Assembly: GCF_000739635.1 (NCBI RefSeq)
Contig: NZ_BATQ01000120.1
Span: 1-58,701, forward strand
Direction of reading: 5' to 3'
DNA: 58,701 nt
DNA from: Verrucomicrobium sp. BvORR034
GTDB lineage: Bacteria; Verrucomicrobiota; Verrucomicrobiia; Verrucomicrobiales; Verrucomicrobiaceae
Shown here: positions 1-9,413 of the stretch, one piece after another
Layout of the letters: every line of letters starts with the position of its first letter
Position numbering within the stretch: position 1 is the first letter of the stretch
Notes under the pieces: generated by a model
Database searches by the model: none
Seen by the model: only the letters and a program-made list of their open reading frames with translations
Told to the model about the DNA's origin: nothing
Made by a program: the position numbers and the translations under genes

Positions 1-1543
1 TGGCCTGGCTGTTCCTGGCCCAGGTGCAGCCCGCCCCGGCTTCGCTCACCAGAAACCCCGCCTTTTCATTCGCCACCACATTGATCCAGGGGAGCGGCGG
101 CCGCTGCAGTCTGCCACCCCGCTGCGGCAGGCGAATGACATACTCCGTGCCATCCTGGCTGAAGCCTCCATACCCATTGAAGAACTGGAGCGGCTCACCC
201 GGCACGGTGCCCGGAGCTTCCTCCGGCTGCAGCTTTGGCACCACGGGTGGGCGCGGCGGCGCGGTCAGCACCGCCACCGCAGGCAGGCGGTGCTCCACCA
301 CCAGGGATGCTGCCGCCAGTAGCACGGCGCGTTGGGCACTGTCCAGCTCCCGTGAGTTCAAGGTAAACACGCGGTCGTCCAGCCCAGGCGGTGCAGGTTT
401 GGCATCATCCGCCAGAACGATGAAGTTTGTGAAGAACCCCTTCGCGCTCCAGTAGCGACGGGCGCGAAGGGCCTCCTGCGTCACCGGCCTGCCCCAGCCT
501 CCGCACACCACGATCTGCATGCGGTCCCGGGGAATGTGGTGCTGCCCGAACACAGCGTTCACATCCGTGTCCAGCGGCAGGGGCACTGCCGCCGGCTTCA
601 ATTCGCGACTTCCATAGTGCATGGCCGCCGCCAGTGACTGGAAGTCCGCCGCCTGATCGGCAGTGAGCTGGAGCTCCGCCCAAAGATTGCCCTCCTGACC
701 TTCTGCCGCCGCAAAGACTCCCTCCCACTGCGCGGCGGCACGGTGCCCTTCCACTACCGTACGCACCTCACGGGTGGTCTCCGCAATGCCCGTAAGAAAA
801 GCCAACTGCAAGGTCTCCCCCGGGTCCAGGTCCACCACGGCACGGAGACTGCAGCACGGGTCCAGCACATTCCCCACCGTACCGGAGAGATTCCCCTCCA
901 GCGCCGCCGGATGCGCCGCAGTGCGCCCCCGCCCCAGGAAGCACAGGCGATCGGTCTCCCACCCCACCGGACGGGCACCGGCGAGGGCATGGTACAGGCA
1001 GGGCCACTTCTCATCATTGCCCCGCGGCCGCCGCTCCGTGACCAGGACAGCCTGCTCCGGCACATAGCGGGTTTGCAGAAACAACTTGGAGAAGGCCGGA
1101 TGCCCGACGTCCGCCCCCTGCCAAGTGAGCACGCTCTCCAGGTAGCTCGTCACCTCGATGGTGCGTTTGCGCCCAGAGAGGTTCTTCAGCTGCAGACGGC
1201 GGATTTCCATGTCATGGACCGGGGAGACGGCGATGTCCACCTGCGAGAGGATGTTCCCGTACTCATGCAGCAGACGGCACGCTCCTGCCGAGGCGGAGAA
1301 TCCATAGCGCCCGCCCGGGCTCTGCACCGGCTGCAGGCCGGCGGACCACAGTTCGCCGTTCGTCATATCACGGAGGTAGATGAACTGGCCATGGGCATCT
1401 TCCACCGGATCTCCCGGCCAGCGGTTCACGACATGGCCGTGGCGCCGGGACTGCCCGGTGCCAGCAGCCGTGACAAAGGCGAAGTAGCGCCCGTTGGCCA
1501 GCAGCCGGGCCTCCGGAATGGCAATGGGAAGCGGAGCACTCAT
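1..1543 (-). CDS. GH94-family protein (cyclic beta-1,2-glucan synthase/phosphorylase-like), partial
   Basis: The frame is open from an ATG at 1543 to the left edge (514 codons), so the catalytic C-terminal part lies outside the window. The N-terminus reads RLLANGRYFAFVTAAG and then FIYLRDMTNGELWS. Around residues 440-500 it reads LQFFNGYGGF, PWINVVANEKAGFLVSE and GCTWARNSQA. These match the beta-sandwich blocks preceding the GH94 (former GT36) domain in NdvB/ChvB cyclic glucan synthases and 1,2-beta-oligoglucan phosphorylases. No glycosyltransferase or membrane region precedes it, so a cytoplasmic phosphorolytic enzyme is more likely than a synthase. It starts 31 bases after the glycosidase gene and is probably last or near last in the pckA operon. 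Family is well supported; substrate is unknown. Confidence 0.8.
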   Translation of the reverse strand, partial: MSAPLPIAIPEARLLANGRYFAFVTAAGTGQSRRHGHVVNRWPGDPVEDAHGQFIYLRDMTNGELWSAGLQPVQSPGGRYGFSASAGACRLLHEYGNILSQVDIAVSPVHDMEIRRLQLKNLSGRKRTIEVTSYLESVLTWQGADVGHPAFSKLFLQTRYVPEQAVLVTERRPRGNDEKWPCLYHALAGARPVGWETDRLCFLGRGRTAAHPAALEGNLSGTVGNVLDPCCSLRAVVDLDPGETLQLAFLTGIAETTREVRTVVEGHRAAAQWEGVFAAAEGQEGNLWAELQLTADQAADFQSLAAAMHYGSRELKPAAVPLPLDTDVNAVFGQHHIPRDRMQIVVCGGWGRPVTQEALRARRYWSAKGFFTNFIVLADDAKPAPPGLDDRVFTLNSRELDSAQRAVLLAAASLVVEHRLPAVAVLTAPPRPPVVPKLQPEEAPGTVPGEPLQFFNGYGGFSQDGTEYVIRLPQRGGRLQRPPLPWINVVANEKAGFLVSEAGAGCTWARNSQA

Positions 1544-1574
1544 AGGAAAGGTTCGGGCTATGTGAAGAGAAGGA

Positions 1575-4500
1575 TCAATTTTCCGGGTTGGCAAAGGAAA
1601 CAACTACCCTCGCCGGCAGTTCGCGCACCACCACCTCGCGGGCGTCGAATTCCCGCAGGTCTCTTTCATTCACGGTGACAGCGCAGATAGCTCGGCCCCC
1701 GGGTGGCCGCAGGACGAAACCGCCTCGCGGCACCCGCAGTCCTCCACCCAGCTCGACCAGTACGGAACCATCCGGCCGACGGTCCAGGCTCAGGTCGAGC
1801 CGGCCATACCAGGTAGGCAGCCCGCAGACAGAAATGCCGCCGCGCAGCGTGAGCCAGCGTTCATCCACCCCCGCCCCGATGATGAGAGCGTCATCCACCT
1901 CCCGCTCATAGGCAAAGAGCGCCGCAAAGACGAGCATGTACTCCGCCGCGATCCACGTGTGCGGCACGTCCCCCAGATGACCCGGGCTGCGAGGATCCTT
2001 CCAGGAGATCTCCGGCCACTGGTTCCAGTGCCGGGGCCGGCGGTCTGTCAGGAAGAACTCCAGCAGTTCCAGCGCGTCCGCCCGCTTGCCCAGATGCACC
2101 AGCGCCCCCACGATGCGGATTTCATACGCCGTGTAGTTGTTCCACTCCATCTCCCCGCCGTGCTTGCGGCGGAAGTCCCGCACAAAGAGCGAGAACATCT
2201 CGTCCAGTTGTTTCATCGGCAGGTGGGCCATGCTCTGCAGCAGGGTCACAGCGTTGGACGTGGCCGTGGGATCAAAGTCCGCCCACTCCACCGAGCCCGG
2301 CACATAGTGCAGCCCCTTGTCGGCGATCACCCGGTTGATCGAGTCACACAGCGTGTCCCGGAAGGCGTAGGCCAGCGCGGAAAAGTCTCGCGCTTCATCA
2401 GGGTGGCCCAGCTCCGCAGCCATGGCTGCGGCATCCCTCAGACCACGCAGGGCCCAGAAGTCATCCCAATAGGCATGCACAGGGTGAGACAGATACCCCT
2501 CGTGGCTGGCAGACTCCGGGAGCAACCCATACCTGGCCAGCTTTTCCGGTGTCTCGTACTCCGGCGTCATTCGCTGGGAGCGGAGCAGTTCGATGAAACG
2601 CGCCGCCTTCTGCACATACGGCCACATCTCAAGAAGGAAATCCCGGTCCCCGGTGAAACGGAACGACTCCATCACCCCGTAGATGAGCTGCCCGTGGCTG
2701 TCGTGCTCCACCAGCCAGTCCGGCCCCGTGCGGTCCACACAGCAGGGCACAAAGCCATCCTCCCGCTGGTAGGGCGCGAACCACCGGACGAACTCCGGCA
2801 GCGCCTCGTAGTCTCCAATGCGCATCAGCGCCGCGCCCATGATCACGCCATCCCGCACCCAGGAGCGGGTGTAACGCCGCGGACCCGGCTGGAGCGCCGG
2901 GCCGTCTCGGTTGATGAGGATCTGCCCCGCCGCCGTGCGGAAGGTGCGGGCCGCCTCATGGGCCATCCCTTCCGGCACCTTGTAGGTCACCGTGCCTGTG
3001 CGGCGTCGCATCACGCGCACCGCTTCCTCGAACTGGGCCGCCCCATCCAGCGCTGCCATGGCGTGGCGACGGTCCGCATCAATCATGCGCTTGAAGCCGA
3101 ACGGCGCCGCCAGATACAGGTCATGATCCTTCCCGGGCTGGAGCGTTACGTCAAACCGCATGGCCGCCGAGGCAAAGCCGAAGTCGTCCCGCACCGCGGT
3201 CTGCGTGGGCAGCCTCCCCTCCGCGATAAAGTCCGTGATATTCCCCTGCTGAAAGGCCAGCGTGCCAAAGGAGTGGGCCTTCTGCAGCGGTACCACCCAC
3301 TTGTCTCCGTTGATCTGGGCGGCTCCATCCTTCCACGCTATTTCATAGATCTCACTTACCCCGCCCAGGCCCGGCCAGCCCTGGCACCCGTGCGCGCTCT
3401 GCCAGGGCGGGTTCACCTCAAACGGACGCAGCGCCACATAGAAGCGGAGCTTCACAGGCTGCCGCCCCGTGTTGCGCAGGCGGTAGCGCACTAACATCAC
3501 CGCATCCGCATTGCGCCCGGTGCCAAAGACCGTCGTCTCCAGCGTCAGGCCGGGCAGCTTCCACAACGCAGAGGGAATGGCCAGCCCGTCCTCGCCCTGG
3601 TGCACGCTGCGTTGGGCGTCTGCCCAGGAGCTCACCCGCCCCTTCATCTCGATCCACGGTTCGAGGGTAAAAGTGCCCATGTCCGGCTCCACCAGCCCGT
3701 CCTCATTGAGGAGGGCGCAGGTCCTGCCCTCCGGCGCCCCGGCGCAGGTCCAGTAGCTCTGCTCCCGCAGCAGCCAGCGCGGGTAGTGCCCCCGCCCGCT
3801 CCGTAGGGCGATGGCGTGGAAAAAGTCCACCACGGACCGGGAGAACTCAAAGGACTTCACCTCCAGATGCTGGACGGCTGCGGGACCGTCAAAGGAGAGA
3901 AGCAGGTGCTGCGACTCCCCGCCCGGCAGGTAGAGGTAGCTCCTCGATCCCTGGTCGTTCGTGGACTGGTGGAGCTGCCTCCAGGTCTCCCCGTCATCTG
4001 AAGCACTCACGGTAAAGGACCGGGTGGCTGGCTTTGATACCCATTCGATGATGAGACCGCCGTACTCCCGCGGGCCGTGAAAGTCCAACCTCACCCATGG
4101 GTTGGCATCCCCGCGGGCACTGCGCCAGCCCGGCCCCGCCTTGTTCCCCAGCAGATGGGCGGCGTCCGTGCCCCGCGCACTGGTGGAGGCCGTCACCAGC
4201 GGAGTCTTGCGCAGGGTTCGGTTCACATAGCGGAAGTCCTCCAGCCACACCGTGCCCTTCCCGCCAGGCCCGGCACTGATGACAAACTCCACAGCCCCCA
4301 ACTTCCGCAGGATGCCCCCACCCGCAGGCCCCCAGGCAAACTCCATCTGGCTGCTCTTGATGTTGAGGGAACGAGGCTCTCCGCTGAACTGAAACGCCTG
4401 CTCCATCCAGCGCCAGACATTCCGGCCGGACGAGTCCGCCAGTTTGAATTCCAGGTTGTTTTTTGGAGCCTCCCCGCGCACAGCAAAGGAAAAGCCATAC

Positions 4501-4691
4501 GCCTCCGGCAGCCGCATGGCGAAGACCTTCCGCACCACCACGAACCCGCCGCCGCCCATGAAGTCAAAGTCCAGCCGCAGGGCACGGCCCCGTAGTCCCT
4601 CATCGCTCGTCACGGTGAGCCGGGCGTTCCCAGAGGTGACGGCCAGCCAACTCGCTGGATCTGAAAAATCGTCCATGAGACGTGCATTCAT
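1575..4691 (-). CDS. Discoidin-domain six-hairpin glycosidase-like protein
   Basis: 1038 residues without a signal peptide. Residues 1-165 look like a carbohydrate-binding beta sandwich (it begins DDFSDPASW; GFSFAVRG near 65). Residues 165-285 resemble an F5/8-type discoidin domain (WVRLDFHGPREYGGLIIEW, FTVSASDDGETW). After a beta-rich linker, residues 570-960 form an alpha/alpha-barrel glucosidase-like domain with RSWVRDGVIMGAALM and FAPYQREDGFVPC, typical of amylo-alpha-1,6-glucosidase/GH15-GH63-like folds. It sits between PFK (44 bases) and the GH94 gene (31 bases), which suggests cytoplasmic processing of a glucan feeding glycolysis. The exact GH family and linkage cannot be set from sequence alone. 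Confidence 0.75.
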   Translation of the reverse strand: MNARLMDDFSDPASWLAVTSGNARLTVTSDEGLRGRALRLDFDFMGGGGFVVVRKVFAMRLPEAYGFSFAVRGEAPKNNLEFKLADSSGRNVWRWMEQAFQFSGEPRSLNIKSSQMEFAWGPAGGGILRKLGAVEFVISAGPGGKGTVWLEDFRYVNRTLRKTPLVTASTSARGTDAAHLLGNKAGPGWRSARGDANPWVRLDFHGPREYGGLIIEWVSKPATRSFTVSASDDGETWRQLHQSTNDQGSRSYLYLPGGESQHLLLSFDGPAAVQHLEVKSFEFSRSVVDFFHAIALRSGRGHYPRWLLREQSYWTCAGAPEGRTCALLNEDGLVEPDMGTFTLEPWIEMKGRVSSWADAQRSVHQGEDGLAIPSALWKLPGLTLETTVFGTGRNADAVMLVRYRLRNTGRQPVKLRFYVALRPFEVNPPWQSAHGCQGWPGLGGVSEIYEIAWKDGAAQINGDKWVVPLQKAHSFGTLAFQQGNITDFIAEGRLPTQTAVRDDFGFASAAMRFDVTLQPGKDHDLYLAAPFGFKRMIDADRRHAMAALDGAAQFEEAVRVMRRRTGTVTYKVPEGMAHEAARTFRTAAGQILINRDGPALQPGPRRYTRSWVRDGVIMGAALMRIGDYEALPEFVRWFAPYQREDGFVPCCVDRTGPDWLVEHDSHGQLIYGVMESFRFTGDRDFLLEMWPYVQKAARFIELLRSQRMTPEYETPEKLARYGLLPESASHEGYLSHPVHAYWDDFWALRGLRDAAAMAAELGHPDEARDFSALAYAFRDTLCDSINRVIADKGLHYVPGSVEWADFDPTATSNAVTLLQSMAHLPMKQLDEMFSLFVRDFRRKHGGEMEWNNYTAYEIRIVGALVHLGKRADALELLEFFLTDRRPRHWNQWPEISWKDPRSPGHLGDVPHTWIAAEYMLVFAALFAYEREVDDALIIGAGVDERWLTLRGGISVCGLPTWYGRLDLSLDRRPDGSVLVELGGGLRVPRGGFVLRPPGGRAICAVTVNERDLREFDAREVVVRELPARVVVSFANPEN

Positions 4692-4735
4692 CTGTGAAAG
4701 GCATGGGTTGTTGGAAATAAACTCGTTCCGGGCCG

Positions 4736-6004
4736 CTACATGAGCCGTGCGGGCTGTCCGGTGGTGGCCAGCACCGCCCGCCAGAGTTCACCGTTCACGT
4801 CCACCTGCTTGCTGGACCGGGCGATGAGATCGATGGGCACATGCACATAATGACCATGAAGGAAGCTCACGACCAGCCCCGTACGACCCGACATGGCGGC
4901 ATGCACAGCGTGCCGGCCCATGCGATCGCAGATCAGCGCGTCCTCCGTGTTCGCCGGGCAGCCACGGATCTGGTAGCTGGGGTCGAAGTAGCGCATCGTC
5001 ATCTCGATCCCCCTCGCCTGGAAGTGTGCGTTGAGCGCATCCCGGAGGTGCAGGCCGATGTCCTGCAGCTTCGTGTTTCCCGAGGCATCCTTCGCTCCGG
5101 TAGCTTGCAGCAGGTCCTGCCCTGCCCCCTCTGCCACCACCACCACAGCATGAGCCTTGGCCGCCAGCCGCCGCTCCAACGCGGCGAACAACCCTGACAC
5201 TCCCTCCAGTGCGAAAGGCACCTCCGGCACCAGGCAGAAGTTCACATCCTGGCTGGCCACACACGCGGCCGCCGCGATAAAGCCGGCGTGGCGGCCCATG
5301 AGCTTCACCACCGACACCCCGTTGTCCACACTGCGCGCCTCTGTGTGGGCGGAGTTGATGACCCGCACCGCCTCATCCACCGCCGTGCCAAAGCCGAATG
5401 TGCGCGAGACGTAGCGCACATCATTGTCAATGGTTTTGGGGATCCCTACCACTGCCAGGTCATGCCCCTGGCGTCGTGCCTCCTCATAGATCGCGTTTCC
5501 CCCACGCTGGGTGCCATCACCACCGACGGTGAAAAGGATGTCCACGCCCAGTTTCACGAGGTACTCCACCGCCACGGTCACCGCCACCGGACCCCGGGAG
5601 GTGCCCAGCAGGGTGCCACCCTCCTTGTGGATGTCCTCCACCACATCATCCGTGAGCGCCATCGGTGCCTTGCCCACCGCCGGATCCAGCCCCCGGTAGC
5701 CACCCCGGATGCCCAGCACGGAACGCACGCCATACCCTCGAACCAGCTCCCGCGTCACCGAGCGGATCACGTTGTTCAGCCCGGGGCACAGGCCGCCGCA
5801 GGTGACGATCGCCGCGCGGGTTTCTGCCGGGGCAAAGAACAGCCTCTTCTTCGGGCCGGCCTTCTCAAACAGCAGGAGGTCCTCCGGTACGGTCCCGTTC
5901 TGCCAGTTGGCGGTGGAGGGCACACACCCACCGTCGTCTTCCGCATTCAAAATGGGTGTGTCATACCTGGCCTCCCCCAGGCGGGTGATCGTGGCAGTCT
6001 TCAT
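4736..6004 (-). CDS. 6-phosphofructokinase (long, plant/trypanosome-like clade)
   Basis: 422 residues. Phosphorylates fructose 6-phosphate to fructose 1,6-bisphosphate. CGGLCPG (69-75), GGDGT (161-165), PKTIDND (189-195) and MGRHAGF are the phosphofructokinase core motifs. The donor-site residues are mixed. Gly in GGDGT is the ATP-type choice (PPi enzymes carry GGDD), while Lys in PKTIDND is the PPi-type choice (E. coli PfkA has PGTIDND). That Gly/Lys pair occurs in the plant and trypanosome ATP-dependent PFKs, so ATP is the likelier donor, but PPi cannot be excluded. Its start overlaps the transporter stop as ATGA, so the two are translationally coupled. Pairing with pckA places both directions of the PEP/hexose route in one transcript. 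Confidence 0.9.
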   Translation of the reverse strand: MKTATITRLGEARYDTPILNAEDDGGCVPSTANWQNGTVPEDLLLFEKAGPKKRLFFAPAETRAAIVTCGGLCPGLNNVIRSVTRELVRGYGVRSVLGIRGGYRGLDPAVGKAPMALTDDVVEDIHKEGGTLLGTSRGPVAVTVAVEYLVKLGVDILFTVGGDGTQRGGNAIYEEARRQGHDLAVVGIPKTIDNDVRYVSRTFGFGTAVDEAVRVINSAHTEARSVDNGVSVVKLMGRHAGFIAAAACVASQDVNFCLVPEVPFALEGVSGLFAALERRLAAKAHAVVVVAEGAGQDLLQATGAKDASGNTKLQDIGLHLRDALNAHFQARGIEMTMRYFDPSYQIRGCPANTEDALICDRMGRHAVHAAMSGRTGLVVSFLHGHYVHVPIDLIARSSKQVDVNGELWRAVLATTGQPARLM

Positions 6005-7671
6005 GAGCAGAGAGTGATCGCGAGGATCTGCGCGGCAAGGATCCGCAACAGGGTGGTAAAAGGAAACACCGTCGCATACGCCACGGCAGGCGCATCGGAG
6101 CCCGCCATGCTGGAGGCAAATGCGAGGGCTGGCGGATCTGTCATGCTGCCCGCGACCAGCCCGCTCAGATCCATATAATTCATCTTAAATACGATTCTCG
6201 CCAATACCGCGACCGTGACAAGCGGAACAACCGTCACACACACACCCGCCAGCAGCCACATCACCCCGGTGGTGCTCACGATCGTTTCAAAGAACTTGGC
6301 CCCGGCGCTCAGTCCGACGGCCGCGAAGAAGAGTGCGATGCCAAACTCGCGGAAGGCGAGGTTCGTGTTTACCGGCATGTGCCATACTTGGCGGCGGATG
6401 CGTCCCACACGGCCCAAGATCAAGGCCACCACCAGCGGACCTCCCGCCAGCCCAAGCCGCACCGGATGAGGCAGCCCCGGCACCGGAATCGGCAGAGTAC
6501 CCAGGAGGACGCCTAGGGCAAGCCCAATGAAAAAGGGGATGAAGTGCGTCTCGCTGAGTTCCTTGAGCGAGTTCCCCACCACGCTGGCGGCCCGGTTGAG
6601 ATCCTCCTCACGTCCCACCATCTGCAACTGATCCCCATACTGGAGCCGGAGCCCCGGCACAGCGGACATCTCCAGATCCGCCCGGGTCACTCGCGTCACC
6701 GCCACTTGGAAACGCTTGTCGAGGTGCAACTCTCCCACCGACCTACCCAAGACACCGCGGTCGGTCACAACCACCCGCCTGAAGGTGACCGGACTCTCAT
6801 CCAGCAGGAGGTCCTCCTCGCTGCGGCGCCCGATGGCACCTTCCATCTCCTCCAGCCCGCCGACCGTTCCCACCACGGACAAAAAATCCCCCAGATGAAC
6901 GACCGACTCTTCCGTGGCCACCAGGGTCTCGCCGTCATGCCGGATCCGCGAGAAGGTGACTCCGGCCTCCACCCGGCTGGCGATCGCCCCCAAAGTGGCC
7001 CCTTCCAGCTCCAGGTGCGTGACCACCATTGTGCGCCGCTCCAGCGGTTCCGTCTGCACCCGGTGGCTGGCGGCAAAATGGGCGGCCTCTCGGGCAACAT
7101 CGATCTTGAGCAGGCGCGGCAGCCACAGCAGGGTGGCGATGATGCCGATGGTGGCCGTAGGGTACGTCACAGCGTACGCCAGTGCGGGCAGCGCCAGCCT
7201 GTCAGGGGAGACATCCGGCATCAATCCCAGCGTCTGGGTTCCCGCACCGAGTGAGGGCGTGTTCGTGGTGCCGCCGGAAAAGATTCCGAGCACGGCTGCA
7301 GGATCGAACCCTGCCAGCCAGCCTGCCGCCGCCGCCAGCAAAGCCCCGATCAGCACCACGGCCGCCGCCAGGAGATTCAGCCTCATCCCCTGCTGTCGCA
7401 ACGCGGCAAAGAATCCCGGACCGAGCTGCAGTCCGATGGTGAAGACAAAGAGGACGAGCCCGAACTCCTTCACAAAAGCAATGATGTGACCGTCCACCGC
7501 CTCCACGAAATGCCCCACCAGAATGCCGGCGAACAACACACCCGCCGTGCCCAGCTTGACTCCATGAACCTTGATGCTCCCCAGCGCCATGCCCGCCACG
7601 CACACCAGCGCCATCACTGCGATGGCGTGAGGGATGGGTTGCGTCTCGTGGAGTTCGAGGAGCCAGTTCAT
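6001..7671 (-). CDS. AspT/YbjL-type transporter with two TrkA-C domains
   Basis: 556 residues, close to E. coli YbjL/YidE. Two hydrophobic halves (about 15-200 and 375-556) flank two RCK_C/TrkA-C domains (about 213-285 and 297-368; DRGVLGRSVGELHL marks the second). The N-half carries FSGGTTNTPSLGAGTQ and the C-half GLVAGSMTDPPALAFASS, the paired conserved loops of the aspartate:alanine exchanger (AAE) superfamily. Inner-membrane exchange of a dicarboxylate or amino acid is the family role. Next to PEP carboxykinase a C4 dicarboxylate or aspartate substrate is attractive, but this is inference. Four-base ATGA overlaps on both sides put it firmly inside the operon. Confidence 0.85.
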   Translation of the reverse strand: MNWLLELHETQPIPHAIAVMALVCVAGMALGSIKVHGVKLGTAGVLFAGILVGHFVEAVDGHIIAFVKEFGLVLFVFTIGLQLGPGFFAALRQQGMRLNLLAAAVVLIGALLAAAAGWLAGFDPAAVLGIFSGGTTNTPSLGAGTQTLGLMPDVSPDRLALPALAYAVTYPTATIGIIATLLWLPRLLKIDVAREAAHFAASHRVQTEPLERRTMVVTHLELEGATLGAIASRVEAGVTFSRIRHDGETLVATEESVVHLGDFLSVVGTVGGLEEMEGAIGRRSEEDLLLDESPVTFRRVVVTDRGVLGRSVGELHLDKRFQVAVTRVTRADLEMSAVPGLRLQYGDQLQMVGREEDLNRAASVVGNSLKELSETHFIPFFIGLALGVLLGTLPIPVPGLPHPVRLGLAGGPLVVALILGRVGRIRRQVWHMPVNTNLAFREFGIALFFAAVGLSAGAKFFETIVSTTGVMWLLAGVCVTVVPLVTVAVLARIVFKMNYMDLSGLVAGSMTDPPALAFASSMAGSDAPAVAYATVFPFTTLLRILAAQILAITLCS

Positions 7672-9272
7672 GCTTCACCCCTTGGGGCGGCCGCCCGCAC
7701 TTCAGCGCTTGCGCCATCTGCGTAAGCTTCAAAGTTCTTGATGAAGAGTCCCGCCAGCCGGGCGGCCGTTGCATCATAGGACGCCTTGTCGTTCCAGCTG
7801 TCCCGCGGGCGGAGCATCTCCCCAGGCACTCCGGGACACTCCACAACCGTGTCAAAGCCAAAGACGGCATCACGCTCCGTGCGAGCCCCAGCCAGCGCCC
7901 CACTGTGAATGGCATCGATGATGGCGCGGGTGTGTTTGAGGCTGATGCGTTTCCCCACCCCGTGGCCGCCACCACCCCATCCTGTGTTTACCAACCACAC
8001 GCGCGTACGGTGCCGGCGCATCTTCTCAGCCAGGAGCTCAGCGTACTTGCTGGGGTGCCACATCAAGAAAGGCCCTCCAAAGCAGGGCGAGAAGGTGGCC
8101 TGGGGCTCCGTTACCCCCATTTCGGTGCCCGCCACCTTGGCCGTATAGCCGCTGATGAAGTGGTACATGGCATGCTCCGGTGAGAGTGCACTCACGGGTG
8201 GCAGCACGCCAAAGGCATCACACGTTAGGAAGATGATGTCCGTAGGGTGCCCGGCCATGCAGGGTACACGGGCGTTCTGAATGAACTCGATGGGATAAGC
8301 ACCCCGGGTGTTCTGGGTGATGCTGGTGTCCGTATAGTCCACGTCACGATCCTCATCCAGCACCACGTTCTCCAGCACGGCGCCGAAACGCAGAGCCTGA
8401 AAGATATCCGGCTCGCTCTCCGGCGTGAGGTTGATGGCCTTGGCATAGCATCCACCTTCAATGTTGAAGATACCATCATCGCTCCAGCAGTGCTCATCAT
8501 CGCCGATGAGATTCCGTTTGGGATCCGCCGAGAGCGTGGTTTTGCCCGTGCCGCTCAAGCCAAAGAGCAATGAGGACGCCCCGCTCTGGCGGTCTGACGT
8601 GGCCGAGCAGTGCATGGAAAGCACGCCTCGCAAGGGGGCCAGGTAGTTGGCCACCGTGAAAACGCCTTTCTTCATCTCGCCTGCATACTCGGTACCCAGG
8701 ATGACCAGTTCCCGGTCCTCCAGGCTCAAGTCAATGCTGGTAGAAGAACCCATGCCCTGCGTCAGCCGGTTCGCGGGAAAAGCGCCCGCATTGTAGATCA
8801 CAAAGTCCGGCGTGCCGAAATCGTCCAATTCCTCCCTGCCGGGCCGGATGAGCATGTTGTGCATGAACAGCGCATGGTAGGGCCGTGAGCAGATGACCCG
8901 CACCTTGATCCGGTGCTGTGGATCCCAGCCCGCGTAGCCGTCAAAGCAGTACAGCCGCTCCCGTGTGTTGAGATAGTCAATGGCCCGCTGATGATTGATG
9001 GCAAAGACTTCCTTGGTCATCGCCACATTTACCGCCCCCCACCAGATGTTGTCCCGGGAGGCGGGATGGCTCACCACCCGTTTGTCCTTGGGCGAACGGC
9101 CGGTCTTTACCCCGGAGTAGGCCACCAGTGCGCCGTTGTCCGCGATGCTCGCATCCTTCTCATACCGGATGGCGTGCTCATAGAGGGCACCTGGTGGCAG
9201 GTTGCGGTGCACTTCTCCCACGGTGAGTCCATAAGGGGTGAGATCGGTTGTACAACCGTGCAGGAAGCTCAT
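7668..9272 (-). CDS. pckA: Phosphoenolpyruvate carboxykinase (ATP)
   Basis: 534 residues, about the usual length (E. coli 540). Converts oxaloacetate plus ATP to PEP and CO2, the entry step of gluconeogenesis. The P-loop GLSGTGKTTLSADP lies near residue 240, followed by LIGDDEHCWSDDG with the metal-binding acidic pair. YSGVKTGRSPKDKR near residue 55 and RVWLVNTGWGGGGHG near 425 are further conserved blocks. It is the first gene of the minus-strand operon; its stop overlaps the transporter start as ATGA. The 140-base leader region 9273-9413 must hold the promoter, but I see no clear operator. Start at 9272 fits the family N-terminus; an ATG nine bases upstream is in frame too. Confidence 0.96.
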   Translation of the reverse strand: MSFLHGCTTDLTPYGLTVGEVHRNLPPGALYEHAIRYEKDASIADNGALVAYSGVKTGRSPKDKRVVSHPASRDNIWWGAVNVAMTKEVFAINHQRAIDYLNTRERLYCFDGYAGWDPQHRIKVRVICSRPYHALFMHNMLIRPGREELDDFGTPDFVIYNAGAFPANRLTQGMGSSTSIDLSLEDRELVILGTEYAGEMKKGVFTVANYLAPLRGVLSMHCSATSDRQSGASSLLFGLSGTGKTTLSADPKRNLIGDDEHCWSDDGIFNIEGGCYAKAINLTPESEPDIFQALRFGAVLENVVLDEDRDVDYTDTSITQNTRGAYPIEFIQNARVPCMAGHPTDIIFLTCDAFGVLPPVSALSPEHAMYHFISGYTAKVAGTEMGVTEPQATFSPCFGGPFLMWHPSKYAELLAEKMRRHRTRVWLVNTGWGGGGHGVGKRISLKHTRAIIDAIHSGALAGARTERDAVFGFDTVVECPGVPGEMLRPRDSWNDKASYDATAARLAGLFIKNFEAYADGASAEVRAAAPRGEA

Positions 9273-9413
9273 GGTGGTTCATGAATTAACCCGACTGACA
9301 CGCACCCCGCCGCAGGAGTCCTGCGCAGACGAAGAGCATGCCAGTCACGGGAGGTTGCAGGAAACTGGGGACCCGCCCCGGTCACCAGGACAGATCACCG
9401 GCTTGTCTGATGA

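Noticed and set aside
1959-3494. Long plus-strand frame (511 codons) opposite the glycosidase gene
   Set aside because: Arg/His/Pro-rich product with no family likeness. It is antisense to a gene with clear domains, an expected effect of high GC content.
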